From Halorubrum laminariae (lineage in GTDB: Archaea; Halobacteriota; Halobacteria; Halobacteriales; Haloferacaceae): DNA of 64,000 bases. Within the stretch, counting starts at the first letter, position 1; every line of letters begins with the position of its first letter. The notes beneath the pieces were generated by a model. That model was given only the letters and a program-made list of their open reading frames with translations. It had not been told where the DNA came from and made no database searches. Of the stretch, positions 44,923 through 54,790 are shown one piece after another. The stretch spans positions 248,001 to 312,000 of the forward strand of contig NZ_JANHDL010000002.1 in assembly GCF_024494655.1 (NCBI RefSeq). Reading direction: 5' to 3'. The position numbers and the translations under genes are program-made.

Positions 44923-45120
44923 CTAGCGGACCTTCAGGGCGTACGACCCCGCCTTCGTCACGTTCATCTCAGCGGCGATTTCGCTGTCCTCGGGCTGGGT
45001 GATGATGACGTAGCCCGCCCAGTCCTCCGTCAGCGACGACGACCCGCAGTGCTCGCAGGTCTGTGCGTCGGGGTCGTTGACGTGGTGACACTCCCGACAC
45101 GCGAGGCGGTCCTCGGCCAT
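44923..45120 (-). CDS. spt4: Spt4 / RNA polymerase subunit E''
   Basis: 65 residues. A zinc ribbon is formed by Cys8, Cys11, Cys22 and Cys25 (ACRECHHV and TCEHCGSS). Partner of Spt5 in transcription elongation. Its ATG overlaps the RpoE' stop by one base, so the two are co-translated. Confidence 0.92.
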   Translation of the reverse strand: MAEDRLACRECHHVNDPDAQTCEHCGSSSLTEDWAGYVIITQPEDSEIAAEMNVTKAGSYALKVR

Positions 45121-45695
45121 CAGTCGGCCTCCTCACCAGTCTGTTCGCGGTGCTTCCGCTGTCCCTCTAGCCACTCGTGTTTCCCGAGCCCGGGCTGTTT
45201 CGCCGTGAGCCCGATCTTCGAGTCGCGGGGGTTGCGCTCGTCGATGCTCTTCGTCACGACGCGGACGCGCACGGCGTCGTCGACGCCGAGCGTCTTGTCG
45301 GAGTCCGAGGAGGCGAGCTGCTGGTTGACCCCGTCGAACGTGAGATACTCGTCCGTGATCTGCGAGACGTGGAGCAGTCCGTCCACCGGACCGATCCCGA
45401 CGAACGCGCCGAACTCGACCGTCTCCACGACGGTCCCGTCTGCGACCTCCTGCATATCGGGGTCGTAGGTGAGCGCGTCGAACTCGGCCTCGTAGTAGAC
45501 ACCGGGGCGGTTGTGTAACACCGCTCCCTCGCCGATGTCGTGCACGCCGACGACGCTCACGACGCTACCGACATCTTCGTCCATCCGTCCTTCCAGCTTG
45601 TCCTGTAGCAGGGCTTTCACCCGCTCGTCGGTGACGTCCGCCAAGTGTTTCGGCGGTACCTCGACCGTATCCTTGAGTCGAACTCGTTTGTACAT
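45120..45695 (-). CDS. RNA polymerase subunit E' (Rpo7/RpoE1)
   Basis: 191 residues: an N-terminal tip domain (MYKRVRLKDTVEVPP) and a C-terminal S1 OB-fold (about 80-170) with FGAFVGIGPVDGLLHVSQI. It forms the RNA polymerase stalk with Rpo4. Co-translated with Spt4 by a one-base overlap. The C-terminus ends in a basic-acidic tail (EGQRKHREQTGEEAD). Confidence 0.95.
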   Translation of the reverse strand: MYKRVRLKDTVEVPPKHLADVTDERVKALLQDKLEGRMDEDVGSVVSVVGVHDIGEGAVLHNRPGVYYEAEFDALTYDPDMQEVADGTVVETVEFGAFVGIGPVDGLLHVSQITDEYLTFDGVNQQLASSDSDKTLGVDDAVRVRVVTKSIDERNPRDSKIGLTAKQPGLGKHEWLEGQRKHREQTGEEAD

Positions 45696-45716
45696 AGTGT
45701 TGGTTGTCCGCGTCCG

Positions 45717-46154
45717 CTAGGGTTCCGTTATCGCCAGTGTGTTCCGACCCCTTAAACCGATTACTGGTGCGTCCGCCTCCAGCACCCGATTCGCCAGCGG
45801 TCGATCGTTCGTGACGACGCCGTCGACCCGGCCCGTGGTGACCAGCTCGACGAGCGCGTCGTCCGCGTACGTCGCCGTCGTCTCTACCGTCTCCGCCCGC
45901 GCCGCGAGGTCCGCGCCCACGCTCGCCGCGGTCGCCTCCGCGCCGTTTCCGGCCTGAAGCCCGTCGAGTTCGTCAACGACGGCCGCGGGAACGACCGCCT
46001 CGTAGGCCCCGAGGAGCCGATCGAGCTCCTCGAACAGCCGGACGTTCGCCTCGACCGGAGCCATCAGCGCGCTCGCGTCGAGCGCGACGACCGGCGCGAG
46101 AGCGTCAGTCGCGCCATCTTCCGTGAGGGCGCTTCCGCGCGGGGGTTCGGTCAC
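45717..46154 (-). CDS. PIN-domain ribonuclease, Fcf1-like
   Basis: 145 residues. Acidic metal ligands fit a PIN domain: Asp26 (VALDASAL), Asp61-Glu62 (VVDELDGL), Asp98/99 (YADDAL) and Asp117 (VTNDRPLA). The architecture resembles the Fcf1/Utp24-like PIN proteins that are encoded next to eIF2-gamma in archaea and are thought to act on rRNA. It lies 21 bases before RpoE' and two bases after eIF2-gamma, so it is in the operon and not a free toxin. Confidence 0.85.
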   Translation of the reverse strand: MTEPPRGSALTEDGATDALAPVVALDASALMAPVEANVRLFEELDRLLGAYEAVVPAAVVDELDGLQAGNGAEATAASVGADLAARAETVETTATYADDALVELVTTGRVDGVVTNDRPLANRVLEADAPVIGLRGRNTLAITEP

Positions 46155-46155
46155 G

Positions 46156-47400
46156 TTACGAGAGCGTCCCGACGCCGATGAGCCGCCACCGCGCGCCGAC
46201 GCGTCGGTTGATCGCGATCTGTGCGCCCTCCTCCGCGCAGACGGGGCGCTTGAGGCTCACTTCGCACTCCCCGTCGCGCGCGCTCGTCACCGCGCCGACC
46301 GTGGTGGCGGTGCCGACGGTGAGCATCAGGGGCTCACCCGTGCTGATCTCTTCGATGTCGCTCTCGCCGCTCTCGTCGTCTTCTTTGCCGACCACGCGGT
46401 CGAGCAGATCGACCTGCATCTCGAACTCGTTGCGAGTCGGGGGGAGCGTGCCGGGCTCGCCCGCGACTTGGCCCGCGAGCGCGTCGCCCTTCGTCAGGCT
46501 GGGGTCGAGTCCGGTACCGACACCGAGCAGGCCGCCCGGACGGGCGCTCTCGACGTCGTTGCTGCCGGCCTGCAGCGACCGGACCGTCGTTTCGAGCGGC
46601 CGCCACTCCGTCTGTCCCTCCTCGTCGACCTCGCGGCCCGGTCTGATTTCCAGCCCGTCGCCGACTGACAGCTCGCCCGCGACGAGCGAGCCGCCGACGA
46701 CGCCGCCCTTCAGATCTGCCGCGGTCGCGCCCGGGCGGTTGATGTCGAACGAGCGCGCCGCGTACATCCGCGCGTGCTCGCTCGGGTCGCGGTCGGGCGT
46801 CGGGATCTCCGTCTCGATCGCGTCGATGAGGAGATCGAGGTTGACCTCCTGTTGCGCGGAGACGGGGACGATCGGCGCGTCCTCCGCGACGGTGCCCTCG
46901 ACGAACTCTTGGATCTGTCGATAGTTGTCGACGGCGCGGTCGCGGTCGACCAAGTCGACCTTGTTCTGCGCGATCACGATGTTCTCGATCCCGATGAGAT
47001 CGAGCGCCATCAGGTGCTCTTCGGTCTGTGCCTGCGGGACATCCTCCGTGGCGCTCACGACGAGTACGGCCCCGTCCATGATCGAGGCACCCGAGAGCAT
47101 CGTCGCCATCAGCGTCTCGTGGCCGGGGGCGTCGACGAACGAGACGGTTCGAAGGGGCTCGCTCTCGGAGCCGTCCTCGCACTCTTCGTCGACGGTGTAA
47201 CACTCGGGCGCGTCGACGCCGGGACAGCGCCGGAACGTCGCGTCCGCGTACCCCAGCCGGATCGAGATTCCGCGTTTCATTTCCTCGCTGTGCTGGTCGG
47301 TCCACGAGCCGGACAACGCCTGCACGAGCGTCGTCTTCCCGTGGTCGACGTGACCGACGAGACCGATGTTCACCTCCGGTTGTGTGTTGACTTCAGTCAC
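46156..47400 (-). CDS. eif2g: Translation initiation factor 2, gamma subunit
   Basis: 414 residues, GTG start. GTP-binding motifs: G1 [10 protein letters not shown], switch region [12 protein letters not shown]3 VDAPGHE, G4 AQNKVD. The zinc knuckle contains [16 protein letters not shown]. It carries initiator tRNA to the ribosome. A Shine-Dalgarno sequence AGGAGGT (47407-47413) lies six bases before the GTG, unusual in a region of leaderless genes, and a TATA-like CAACTTTATCAC (47450-47461) lies further upstream, so this operon has a true leader. Confidence 0.95.
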   Translation of the reverse strand: MTEVNTQPEVNIGLVGHVDHGKTTLVQALSGSWTDQHSEEMKRGISIRLGYADATFRRCPGVDAPECYTVDEECEDGSESEPLRTVSFVDAPGHETLMATMLSGASIMDGAVLVVSATEDVPQAQTEEHLMALDLIGIENIVIAQNKVDLVDRDRAVDNYRQIQEFVEGTVAEDAPIVPVSAQQEVNLDLLIDAIETEIPTPDRDPSEHARMYAARSFDINRPGATAADLKGGVVGGSLVAGELSVGDGLEIRPGREVDEEGQTEWRPLETTVRSLQAGSNDVESARPGGLLGVGTGLDPSLTKGDALAGQVAGEPGTLPPTRNEFEMQVDLLDRVVGKEDDESGESDIEEISTGEPLMLTVGTATTVGAVTSARDGECEVSLKRPVCAEEGAQIAINRRVGARWRLIGVGTLS

Positions 47401-47406
47401 TGTTGG

Positions 47407-47413
47407 ACCTCCT
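47407..47413 (-). promoter_or_regulatory. Shine-Dalgarno sequence of eif2g
   Basis: AGGAGGT on the minus strand, six bases before the GTG start. It fixes the start codon and marks this operon as one with a leader. Confidence 0.7.
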
Positions 47414-47449
47414 AACGGAGTAGTCTTACCGGAAATTCGCCCCGTGCGA

Positions 47450-47461
47450 GTGATAAAGTTG
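47450..47461 (-). promoter_or_regulatory. TATA-like element of the eif2g operon
   Basis: CAACTTTATCAC on the minus strand, about 55 bases before the start codon, which would leave a leader of roughly 25-30 bases containing the Shine-Dalgarno sequence. Confidence 0.4.
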
Positions 47462-47490
47462 CTGTTATCGATACAAGACGGCGACGACTC

Positions 47491-47690
47491 GATTTATAAA
47501 TCATCTGCGGCGGCGCGTGCCTGCGAGCGGCCGCCAGTGGCGGCCGCGAGACAGCGCCGCGAGAGGGAGTCAGTCGGTCGAAGCGAAGCGGAGACCAACT
47601 GACGAGGCTGGGGAGGTGTGAGGTGCTGTGCGGAGCGGTGCAGGGTGGGACTGGACTTCGTCGGTATCGGTCACGGCTGTCGTCGTACCG
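47491..47690 (+). ncRNA. Possible structured non-coding RNA
   Basis: No open frame looks like protein here. A palindromic TATA sequence GATTTATAAATC (47491-47502) is followed at transcription-start distance by a perfect hairpin GCGGCCGCC-AGT-GGCGGCCGC (47527-47547) and a second hairpin GTCAGTCGGTC/GACCAACTGAC (47569-47579 with 47593-47603, one mismatch). A G-rich tract (GAGGCTGGGGAGGTGTGAGG, 47604-47623) follows. The arrangement fits a small RNA gene, and the 3' end is unknown. A leader of the DUF5810 gene at 47781 is the alternative. Confidence 0.4.
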
Positions 47691-47780
47691 GTGTCGACCA
47701 CACTGCTCCGATCATCTAGCACATCACGTCCGTCCGAGGCCGACGCGACTTTACGGCTCACCGACGAACCCACGCCCGAC

Positions 47781-48299
47781 ATGGGATACGCGTGCCCCGT
47801 CTGTGAGACCCCGCAGCGCGACGGCGAGCACCTCGCACACCACCTCGCGTTCACCGCAATGCTCCACGGCGACGACCACGCCGACTGGCTCGACGAGCAT
47901 GCCCCGGACTGGAGCGACCGCGAGCCGGCGGGTCTCGCGGCCGAAGTGACGCCGCACGCCGCCGACGCCGAGTACCACGAGGTGTTCGAGGACACCGTCG
48001 ATCGCGGTCGACCGAACGTCGACGTGGGCGCGCACGCAGGTCACGATCACGGCGGCCACGCACACGACGATCGCACGAATCCGTCCCCACGAGGGGCCGT
48101 CGACGCGAGCGGTGCGACCGATCCCGAGACCGCGGAGGCACTCCGAGAGGCGAGAGAGATGACGCGAGAGATGCTCGACGCCGAGTCTGAAAGCGCCGGT
48201 GGCGGCGGAGGCGACGGCGGGGACGGAGACACCGACCGCGACACCACCGCCACTGACGGCGACCGCGACACCACCGCCGACGACGACCCGTCCGCGTAA
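47781..48299 (+). CDS. DUF5810-type zinc-finger protein
   Basis: 172 residues from ATG at 47781 (MGYACPVCETPQRDGEHLAHH), a start fixed by the CxxC-H-H zinc-finger motif at the very N-terminus. The remainder is an acidic, His-bearing low-complexity segment rich in Asp, Gly and Thr from residue 75 on, probably disordered. It precedes DUF5809, the usual neighbour in haloarchaea. Function unknown. Confidence 0.8.
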   Translation: MGYACPVCETPQRDGEHLAHHLAFTAMLHGDDHADWLDEHAPDWSDREPAGLAAEVTPHAADAEYHEVFEDTVDRGRPNVDVGAHAGHDHGGHAHDDRTNPSPRGAVDASGATDPETAEALREAREMTREMLDAESESAGGGGGDGGDGDTDRDTTATDGDRDTTADDDPSA

Positions 48300-48335
48300 C
48301 GGAACGCCCTTTCCCGTCGACATCGAACCGGTGGT

Positions 48336-48773
48336 ATGCACACGAAAGGGACGTTCGCGCCGGAGACGCGCGCCGACGCGCTCGAACGCTACGAGGAGAT
48401 CGGGCCGGTCGCGCAGGTCGTCGTCCGCGAGGCGACGAAGGCTATGGAGTTCGACGCCGACGAGTACGACGAGCGCGTCACTCCGGAAGTGGTCAAGACC
48501 GCCCGCGACGCCACCTTCGCCGAGTTGCTCGCGGTCCACGTCGGCGAGCGATCGGAGTTCGACGCGTGGCTCGCGGACAGCGGGTTCGACGAGGATGACG
48601 TGGTACAGATCGGCTCCGAGAACGTCGACAACGTGGTGTGGCACCCGATACCGTTCGCCGAGACCGTGATCGCCGCGACGTACCAGGACGAACCCGACGC
48701 GGCCGCGAGCACCCTCCGCCGGAACGCGTTCGGGCGCGTGTACCGCGAGGAGTTCTACGCGTCCGGTCGGTAG
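48336..48773 (+). CDS. DUF5809 family protein
   Basis: 145 residues, alpha/beta, acidic, no membrane helix. The start MHTKGTFAPETRADALERYE and WHPIPFAETVIAATYQD are as I recall for DUF5809. It follows the DUF5810 gene by 36 bases in the same direction, so they are likely one operon. No function known. Confidence 0.8.
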   Translation: MHTKGTFAPETRADALERYEEIGPVAQVVVREATKAMEFDADEYDERVTPEVVKTARDATFAELLAVHVGERSEFDAWLADSGFDEDDVVQIGSENVDNVVWHPIPFAETVIAATYQDEPDAAASTLRRNAFGRVYREEFYASGR

Positions 48774-48878
48774 CGCAGTATAGAGGAGTCCACGATCTGT
48801 CGATTCGGCGGTCGCGTGACTCCGATGTGTCGTGAGCGCGCAATCGAAAAATACTGTCGAGTGTGTCGAGACGACCGC

Positions 48879-50141
48879 TTACGCGAGTTCGTCGATCTTC
48901 TCGACGACGGCGTCGGCAAACTCGCTCGTCGCGAGCTTCTCGCCGCCGTCGATCTGGCGGTGGAGGTCGTAGGTGACCTTCCCGGAGGCGATGGTCTCTT
49001 CGACGGCGTCGCGCACGAGGTCGGCCGCGTCGGACCAGCCGAGGTAGTCGAGCATCTCGCGGCCGGAGAGGATCATCGCGGTGGGGTTCACCTTGTCCTC
49101 GCCCGCGTACTTGGGCGCGGAGCCGTGGACCGGCTCGGCGAGACAGCGGCCGTGGCCGAAGTTGGCACCGGGAGCGATTCCCAGTCCGCCGATCTGCGCG
49201 CCGGCGGCGTCGGACATGTAGTCGCCGTTGAGGTTCATCGTCGCGATGACGGAGTACTCGTCGGTCCGAGTCAGGAGCTGCTGGAGCATGTTGTCGGCGA
49301 TGCGGTCGTTCACGACGACCGTGTCCTCGGGCTGTTCGCCGTCGTGTTCGTCCCACAGCTCGTCTTCGGTGATCACGTCGTCGCCGTACTCCTCTTCTGC
49401 GACCTCGTAGCCCCAGTCGCGGAACGCGCCCTCGGTGAACTTCATGATGTTCCCCTTGTGGACGAGGGTGACCGTGTCTCGGTCGTTTTCGACCGCGTAG
49501 TCGATCGCCTCGCGGATGAGGCGCTTCGATCCGAACTCCGAGATCGGTTTGACGCCGATCCCGACGGGGCCGTCGTGGATGACGTCCGCGACTTCCATGT
49601 CGTCCTCTAAGAACGAGCGTACCTCCTCTACCTCGTCGGTGCCGGCCTCCCACTCGACGCCGGCGTAGACGTCCTCCGTGTTCTCACGGAAGGTGATCAT
49701 GTCCATCGCCTCGGGGTTTTTGACGGGCGACGGGACGCCCTCCAAGTGATAGGTCGGGCGGACGTTCGCGTACATGTCGAGCGTCTGCCGGAGCGCGACG
49801 TTCAGTGACCGGAAGCCCGCGCCGACAGGCGTCGTCAGCGGGCCCTTGATCGCGACGCGGTGGCTGCGGATGGCCGAAACCGTATCTTCGGGGAGATTCT
49901 CGTCGTACTTCTCGCGGGCACTCTCGCCAGCGTAGACGCGCATCCACGCGATGGAGCGGCCGGTCGCCTCCGCGGCGGCGTCGAGTACCTGCTGTGCTGC
50001 CGGTCCGACGTCGGTGCCGATCCCGTCGCCGTGGATGATCGGGATGATGGGATTCGACGGGACGTTCAGCTCGCCGGTCTCCTCGTCGGCGAGCGTGATC
50101 GCCTCGCCGTCTTCGGGGACGTCGACCTTATCGTAGCTCAT
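48879..50141 (-). CDS. icd: Isocitrate dehydrogenase, NADP-dependent
   Basis: 420 residues from ATG at 50141 (MSYDKVDVPEDG), as in the characterised Haloferax enzyme; the frame extends to 50213 without family-like sequence. Signatures: PIIPIIHGDGIGTDVG, substrate-binding Arg/Ser region SLNVALRQTLDMYANVRP, and the metal-binding ATMNLNGDYMSDAAGAQIGG. It converts isocitrate to 2-oxoglutarate in the citric acid cycle. Confidence 0.95.
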   Translation of the reverse strand: MSYDKVDVPEDGEAITLADEETGELNVPSNPIIPIIHGDGIGTDVGPAAQQVLDAAAEATGRSIAWMRVYAGESAREKYDENLPEDTVSAIRSHRVAIKGPLTTPVGAGFRSLNVALRQTLDMYANVRPTYHLEGVPSPVKNPEAMDMITFRENTEDVYAGVEWEAGTDEVEEVRSFLEDDMEVADVIHDGPVGIGVKPISEFGSKRLIREAIDYAVENDRDTVTLVHKGNIMKFTEGAFRDWGYEVAEEEYGDDVITEDELWDEHDGEQPEDTVVVNDRIADNMLQQLLTRTDEYSVIATMNLNGDYMSDAAGAQIGGLGIAPGANFGHGRCLAEPVHGSAPKYAGEDKVNPTAMILSGREMLDYLGWSDAADLVRDAVEETIASGKVTYDLHRQIDGGEKLATSEFADAVVEKIDELA

Positions 50142-50348
50142 GAACGTTCGTGGATTCTTGGGGCCTCCTAAAGTGCCTGCCGCTTTGCCGCTGGGCGTCG
50201 TATTCGTCGGCACCGAAAGCGCAGTCGGCAGCGATCACGCCGCCGGCGGTCACTGCTGACCGCGGCGGTCACCGCCGACCGCGACAGCGACTCCGACACG
50301 CTCGGAATCGCGACGGCGGTTTCGAATCGATCATCGGTTCCGAATCGA

Positions 50349-51857
50349 TCACCGATCGCCACAGCGCCGCTCGCCGAGCGATCTGAGCTGCGGCTGATCG
50401 TCGCCGGCGACAGCTATCGAGGCGATAGAGACACTGACCCGATCTATCTCGGCATCCGTCTGTCCGCTCGCGCGGTCACAGAGGTGTCCGAGGAGGTGAC
50501 CGGTTCGCGTCGGTTCCGGCGACTCGGCGAGCGAGGTGAGGAACTTCCGCCATCGCGCGGTCGGGTACGCCCGTGCGTCCGAGGGAGGTCTGTCGGCCGC
50601 GACCGGATCGCCGTACAGCGCGTCGATCCGATCGCCGTTCGCGGCCGCGGCCGTCGCGAGTACGCGCGTGTCGGTCGTGGGCGGATCGGGCGCGAACATG
50701 TCCCACCCACTCTCGGTCGGGTCGCTCACCGCAGCGACCGGCTCCGGCGTCGAGACGACGCCGACCGCCATCGCATTCCAGCAGAGGAGCCCCGCGATCA
50801 GGACCGCGGCGACGCTCGGTGCGAGCCGACGACCGGCCGCTACGACGCAGTCGGGGATCCAGCCGGACGGTTCTCGAGTCGTCCGCGGCGACCCGAGGGT
50901 CTGCCCGAACCGCGCCGCGACCGGTGCGACGCGCCGCTCCGCGCGGTCCCACACGGTGAGCGGAACGAACGGCAGAAGGCCGGCGACCGACACGAGCGGG
51001 AACACCCCGATCTGGAGCACGAGCGGCATCGCGAGGTGGCCGGCGGCGAAGATCACAGCGAGCGCCGCCCGGAGCCGCCCCGCGGCAAGGACGAGGAGCG
51101 GCGCGGCGACGAGGAGCGCGAGCCAGCCGTAGGTGGCCGCCGCGAACAGCCGCGGAACCTCCGGGACGAGTCCGCCGAGCGGTCCGTGGAGGTACGTGAG
51201 CCGGAACACTCGCCCGACGGCCTCGCCGCTGGTCCAAGCCCCGCCGCGAAGCTTCACGACCGCGTTTGACACGTAGACCACGATCGGAACGGCCAAAAGC
51301 AGCGCCGACGCGGGCCCGAAGAACCGGTCTCTGGCGGCGACATCGGCACCCGCGCCGCCGGCGCGGCCACCAACCGCTCTCGCGCGGACGGCGTCGACCG
51401 ACCAGCGCGCGCCGAGCGGACACAGCACTCCGATGCCGAGCAGGTGCGAAAGGAGGAGGTCGCCACCGTTGAGCACGAAGGGGTTCCGCGCCTGCAACGA
51501 TATTAGGAGCGCGAGCGACGCCGCGGCCGCGATCCGCGTTCGATAGCCGACGGCGAGCGCTGCGGCGGCGACGCCGGCCAGCACGAACAGGAGCGCGAGC
51601 GCCCATTCTTCGCCGGAGACCGCGTGCAACGAGACGCGAGCCGCGAGCGGGTACGCCTCGGCCAGCGCCGAGCGTGGGAGCACGCCCGCGTCGGTGTAAA
51701 ACGCTGTCAGGTTCCGGGCCCGGAGCCCGAGATCGACGAGGAGAAGCGTTCCGAGCGCGAATCGGAACGCAGCGAGCGCGCGCCGGTCGACGCCGAGACG
51801 CTCGGCCGTCGCGGCGCGTAGGCGATCGATCGTCGAGGCGTCGCCACCATCGCTCAC
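50349..51857 (-). CDS. HTTM-domain membrane protein (VKG carboxylase-like)
   Basis: 502 residues from GTG at 51857. An HTTM region of about 10 helices (residues 15-320) includes [38 protein letters not shown] and [19 protein letters not shown], the usual pattern of haloarchaeal vitamin K-dependent carboxylase-like proteins. The carboxylase catalytic residues cannot be judged. The C-terminal 180 residues are outside or in the cytoplasm and contain [17 protein letters not shown], typical of the family. The minus-strand CCTATTTCC near 51884 would serve as a leaderless promoter, supporting the GTG start over the longer open frame. Confidence 0.85.
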   Translation of the reverse strand: MSDGGDASTIDRLRAATAERLGVDRRALAAFRFALGTLLLVDLGLRARNLTAFYTDAGVLPRSALAEAYPLAARVSLHAVSGEEWALALLFVLAGVAAAALAVGYRTRIAAAASLALLISLQARNPFVLNGGDLLLSHLLGIGVLCPLGARWSVDAVRARAVGGRAGGAGADVAARDRFFGPASALLLAVPIVVYVSNAVVKLRGGAWTSGEAVGRVFRLTYLHGPLGGLVPEVPRLFAAATYGWLALLVAAPLLVLAAGRLRAALAVIFAAGHLAMPLVLQIGVFPLVSVAGLLPFVPLTVWDRAERRVAPVAARFGQTLGSPRTTREPSGWIPDCVVAAGRRLAPSVAAVLIAGLLCWNAMAVGVVSTPEPVAAVSDPTESGWDMFAPDPPTTDTRVLATAAAANGDRIDALYGDPVAADRPPSDARAYPTARWRKFLTSLAESPEPTRTGHLLGHLCDRASGQTDAEIDRVSVSIASIAVAGDDQPQLRSLGERRCGDR

Positions 51858-51963
51858 AGTGATGCCGTCTCTCCGAGGCGCGGAAATAGGTCTTGCGGGG
51901 AACAGCGAGGAGTTTCTGGAAACGGAGCCGAGGATACAAATCCGGTCGACGCGTGCGTCGGGT

Positions 51964-53001
51964 ATGGTCACGTTCCTCGCCGGCGGCACGGGGACCCCGA
52001 AGCTGCTCGACGGGGCGACGCGCGTGTGGAGCCCCTCAGAGATCTCGGTCGTCGCCAACACGGGCGACGATATCGAACTGGGCGGCCACCTCGTCTGCCC
52101 GGACATCGACACCGTGCTGTTCGCCGGCGGCGGCATTCTCGACCGCGACCGGTGGTGGGGGATCGACGGCGACACGACGGCGACGCACGAGGAACTCCGG
52201 CAACTCGGGAGCGAGATGGGGATCGATCCGGAGCCGCGGTATCTCGACGCGGACGCGCAGACCGCGGGCCGCCCGATCGCCCGGTGGCGGCGGTTCTCGG
52301 CCGTCGGCGAGTTCATGGAGATCGGCGACCGCGACCGCGCGGTACACCTCACGCGCACGGGTCTGATCGACGAGGGCGACACGCTCACCGAGGCCACCCG
52401 GTCCCTCGCCGACGCGTTCGGACTCGATATCGACCTCCTCCCGATGTCGGACGATCCGGTCGCGACGCTCGTCCACACCGCGGACGGCGAGACGATCCAC
52501 TTTCAGGAGTTCTGGGTCGCCCGGCGCGGCGATCCGACCGTCGCCGCCGTGGAGTTCCGCGGTGCCGACACCGCGAAACCGACAGATGCGGTCAGCGAGT
52601 CGCTCGCGGACCCGGTCGTCATCGGTCCCTCGAACCCCGTCACGAGCATCGGGCCGATGCTCGCGCTCCCCGGGTTCGAGCGCGCGCTCCGGGAGACGCC
52701 CGTCGTCGCCGTCTCGCCGTTCGTCGGCGACGAGGTCTTCTCGGGACCCGCCGCGGACCTGATGGCCGGGACCGGCAGGGATCCCTCGACCGCCGGCGTC
52801 GCCGAGGCGTACCCGTTCGCGGACGCGTTCGTGCTCGACGACGACGACCCGACCGACCTCGACCGACACGTCGAGCGCACCGACACCCGGATCGACGACG
52901 GCGACGACGCAGAGCGAGTCGCTCGCGCGTGCGAGCGTACATTGGCTGCGGTCGATCTCACTGCCGCCGACATCGCTGACGGCGGGGAGGGACCGCGATG
53001 A
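51964..53001 (+). CDS. cofD: 2-phospho-L-lactate transferase (CofD)
   Basis: 345 residues from ATG at 51964, where [18 protein letters not shown] is the family's N-terminal substrate loop. Further motifs: [13 protein letters not shown] and [13 protein letters not shown]. It joins the lactyl-phosphate unit to Fo, making coenzyme F420-0. A TATA-like GATACAAATCC lies about 27 bases upstream. It overlaps the following Dus-like gene by four bases and leads a four-gene overlapping cluster. Confidence 0.95.
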   Translation: MVTFLAGGTGTPKLLDGATRVWSPSEISVVANTGDDIELGGHLVCPDIDTVLFAGGGILDRDRWWGIDGDTTATHEELRQLGSEMGIDPEPRYLDADAQTAGRPIARWRRFSAVGEFMEIGDRDRAVHLTRTGLIDEGDTLTEATRSLADAFGLDIDLLPMSDDPVATLVHTADGETIHFQEFWVARRGDPTVAAVEFRGADTAKPTDAVSESLADPVVIGPSNPVTSIGPMLALPGFERALRETPVVAVSPFVGDEVFSGPAADLMAGTGRDPSTAGVAEAYPFADAFVLDDDDPTDLDRHVERTDTRIDDGDDAERVARACERTLAAVDLTAADIADGGEGPR

Positions 53002-53813
53002 CCGCGGCCCGGGTCCCCGACCCGCCGTTCCTCGTCGCCGCGAGCCTCAGCGGCGCGGCCGACGCCGACTGGGCTCGACTGGCGGCGCGCCACGTCGACG
53101 CGGCGGTGATGGGCGGGATCGCCCTCGACCCGCCGAGCCGAGCGGCGGCGCGAGCCCTCGTCGCCCGCGACCGCTCGGAATTCCTCCCCGACGACCCGAT
53201 CGCGTGGATCGGCCGCCAGCTCGACGCGATCGCCGACGCCCCCGCCGTTCCCGGCGTCAACGTCAGGAGCGCGACCCCGGACCCGGTTCGGGAGGCGGCC
53301 GCGGTCTGTGCCGACCGCGACGCAATCTGCGAGATCAACGCGCACTGCCGCCAGCCCGAACTCCGCGAGGTCGGGTGCGGTGAGTCGCTGCTCCGCGACA
53401 CCGAGCGGCTCTCCGAGTACGTCGCGACCGCCGCGAAGACGGGCGCGACGACGAGCGTGAAAGTGCGTGCCGAGGTTTCGGGCGTCGACCTCGTCGCCGT
53501 CGCTGACGCGGTCGCGAGCGCGGGCGCGGACTGGATTCACGTCGACGCGATGGACTCGGAGGCGGTCGTCTGCGACGTTGCCGACGCGGACGCGACGAGC
53601 CCTCGTGCCGACCTCACCGTGATCGCGAACAACGGCGTTCGGGGGGAACGGACGGTCGCCGAGTACGCCGCGTACGGTGCCGACGCCGTGAGCGTCGGCC
53701 GGCCGAGCGACCGCCCGACCGCGCTCGCCCGCGTCGCCGACGCGGTGAGGGCCTGGCGGGAGGGGTCGCTCCCGATATCTGACCCGGGCGAGCGGTCGGA
53801 GGCGTCGCCGTGA
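52998..53813 (+). CDS. Dus-like TIM-barrel protein (dihydrouridine synthase family)
   Basis: 271 residues. The segment [20 protein letters not shown] holds the Cys in the place of the Dus catalytic NxGCP motif, and [14 protein letters not shown] and VIANNGVRG are the later barrel strands that bind FMN phosphate. The family is annotated tRNA-dihydrouridine synthase in archaea, but this short form lacks the C-terminal tRNA-binding helical domain of true Dus (about 330 residues). It overlaps cofD by four bases and the CitG-like gene by four bases. In this cofactor cluster a role other than tRNA modification is possible. Confidence 0.75.
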   Translation: MTAARVPDPPFLVAASLSGAADADWARLAARHVDAAVMGGIALDPPSRAAARALVARDRSEFLPDDPIAWIGRQLDAIADAPAVPGVNVRSATPDPVREAAAVCADRDAICEINAHCRQPELREVGCGESLLRDTERLSEYVATAAKTGATTSVKVRAEVSGVDLVAVADAVASAGADWIHVDAMDSEAVVCDVADADATSPRADLTVIANNGVRGERTVAEYAAYGADAVSVGRPSDRPTALARVADAVRAWREGSLPISDPGERSEASP

Positions 53814-54790
53814 CTTCAGACGACCACCGGGGGCCGGTACCGGACGACACGGTGTCTGCTGGCGATCGGTCGCCGGCCGACGACGCCGTCCTCGCGATGC
53901 TCCTCGAAGTCGCCGGGACGCCGAAGCCCGGAAACGTCGACCGGCGTCGCGACCTCGCGGATCTCCGGTTCGAGTCGTTTCTCGGCGGCGCGGTCGGGGC
54001 TCGATCGGGCCTCGAACTGGCCGCGAGCGGCGACGAAAGCGGCGAGACGCCCGTCGGAGCCGCCTTCGAGCGCGCCGTCGCGGGGATGGCCGACCGGGCG
54101 GGGACGAACACGCAGTTCGGCTGCCTGTTGCTCCTCATCCCGCTCGTGCGAGCGACCGCCGCCGGCGACCTCTCGCCCGTGGGTGTCGACTGGGTAACAC
54201 GAAACACGACCGTCGACGACGCGGTCGCGTTCTACCGGTCGTTCGAGCGCGTCGACGTCGCGGTCGGCGATCCCCCAGCGGACGCGGACGCTCTCGACGT
54301 GCATCGCGGCGGCGACGCCGAGCCGGCGCTCAGAGAGCGCGGGGCGACGCTGCGCGACGTGATGGGACTGTCCGCCGGTGAGCATCGCGTCCCCGACCGC
54401 AACGCCCAAGAGTGGATCGAGGGGTTTCCGCGGACCTTTCGCGCGGCCGAGTGGATCCTGACCGACGACGGACCGCTCGCGGACCGCGCCGCTCGGGCGT
54501 TCCTCGGGCTGCTCGCGACGGAACCGGACACGCTCGTCGCGACGAGTCGCGACCCGGCCGCCGCACGGGACGCGACGGCGCGCGCGGCCGAACTCGTCGG
54601 GAGTGACCGCGAGGACGGACCGCTCGGCGGTCCCCCGGATCCCGACGCGGTCCACGCGATCGACCTCGACGCCGCCGAGACGCTGGCGGACGCGTTCGTC
54701 GACGAGGAGATTAATCCGGGAACGACCGCCGACCTCACCTGTGCGGCGCTGTACGTCGCGCTCAGGCGCGGCGCGGAGGTCGACCCGTGA
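53810..54790 (+). CDS. CitG-family (triphosphoribosyl-dephospho-CoA synthase-like) protein
   Basis: 326 residues, GTG start overlapping the preceding stop. The family core is visible: LLEVAGTPKPGNVDRRRD, RAGTNTQFGCLLLLIPLV (active-site region) and DEEINPGTTADLTCAAL near the C-terminus. CitG makes the prosthetic group of citrate lyase in bacteria, but archaeal homologues occur without citrate lyase, and no citrate lyase genes are seen here. It lies between a Dus-like gene and DUF447 with four-base overlaps. Confidence 0.85.
   Translation: MTSDDHRGPVPDDTVSAGDRSPADDAVLAMLLEVAGTPKPGNVDRRRDLADLRFESFLGGAVGARSGLELAASGDESGETPVGAAFERAVAGMADRAGTNTQFGCLLLLIPLVRATAAGDLSPVGVDWVTRNTTVDDAVAFYRSFERVDVAVGDPPADADALDVHRGGDAEPALRERGATLRDVMGLSAGEHRVPDRNAQEWIEGFPRTFRAAEWILTDDGPLADRAARAFLGLLATEPDTLVATSRDPAAARDATARAAELVGSDREDGPLGGPPDPDAVHAIDLDAAETLADAFVDEEINPGTTADLTCAALYVALRRGAEVDP

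Noticed and set aside
47366..47602. Short plus-strand frame across the eif2g leader
   Set aside because: It overlaps the eif2g start and promoter on the other strand, ends in the hairpin region and has no protein-like pattern.
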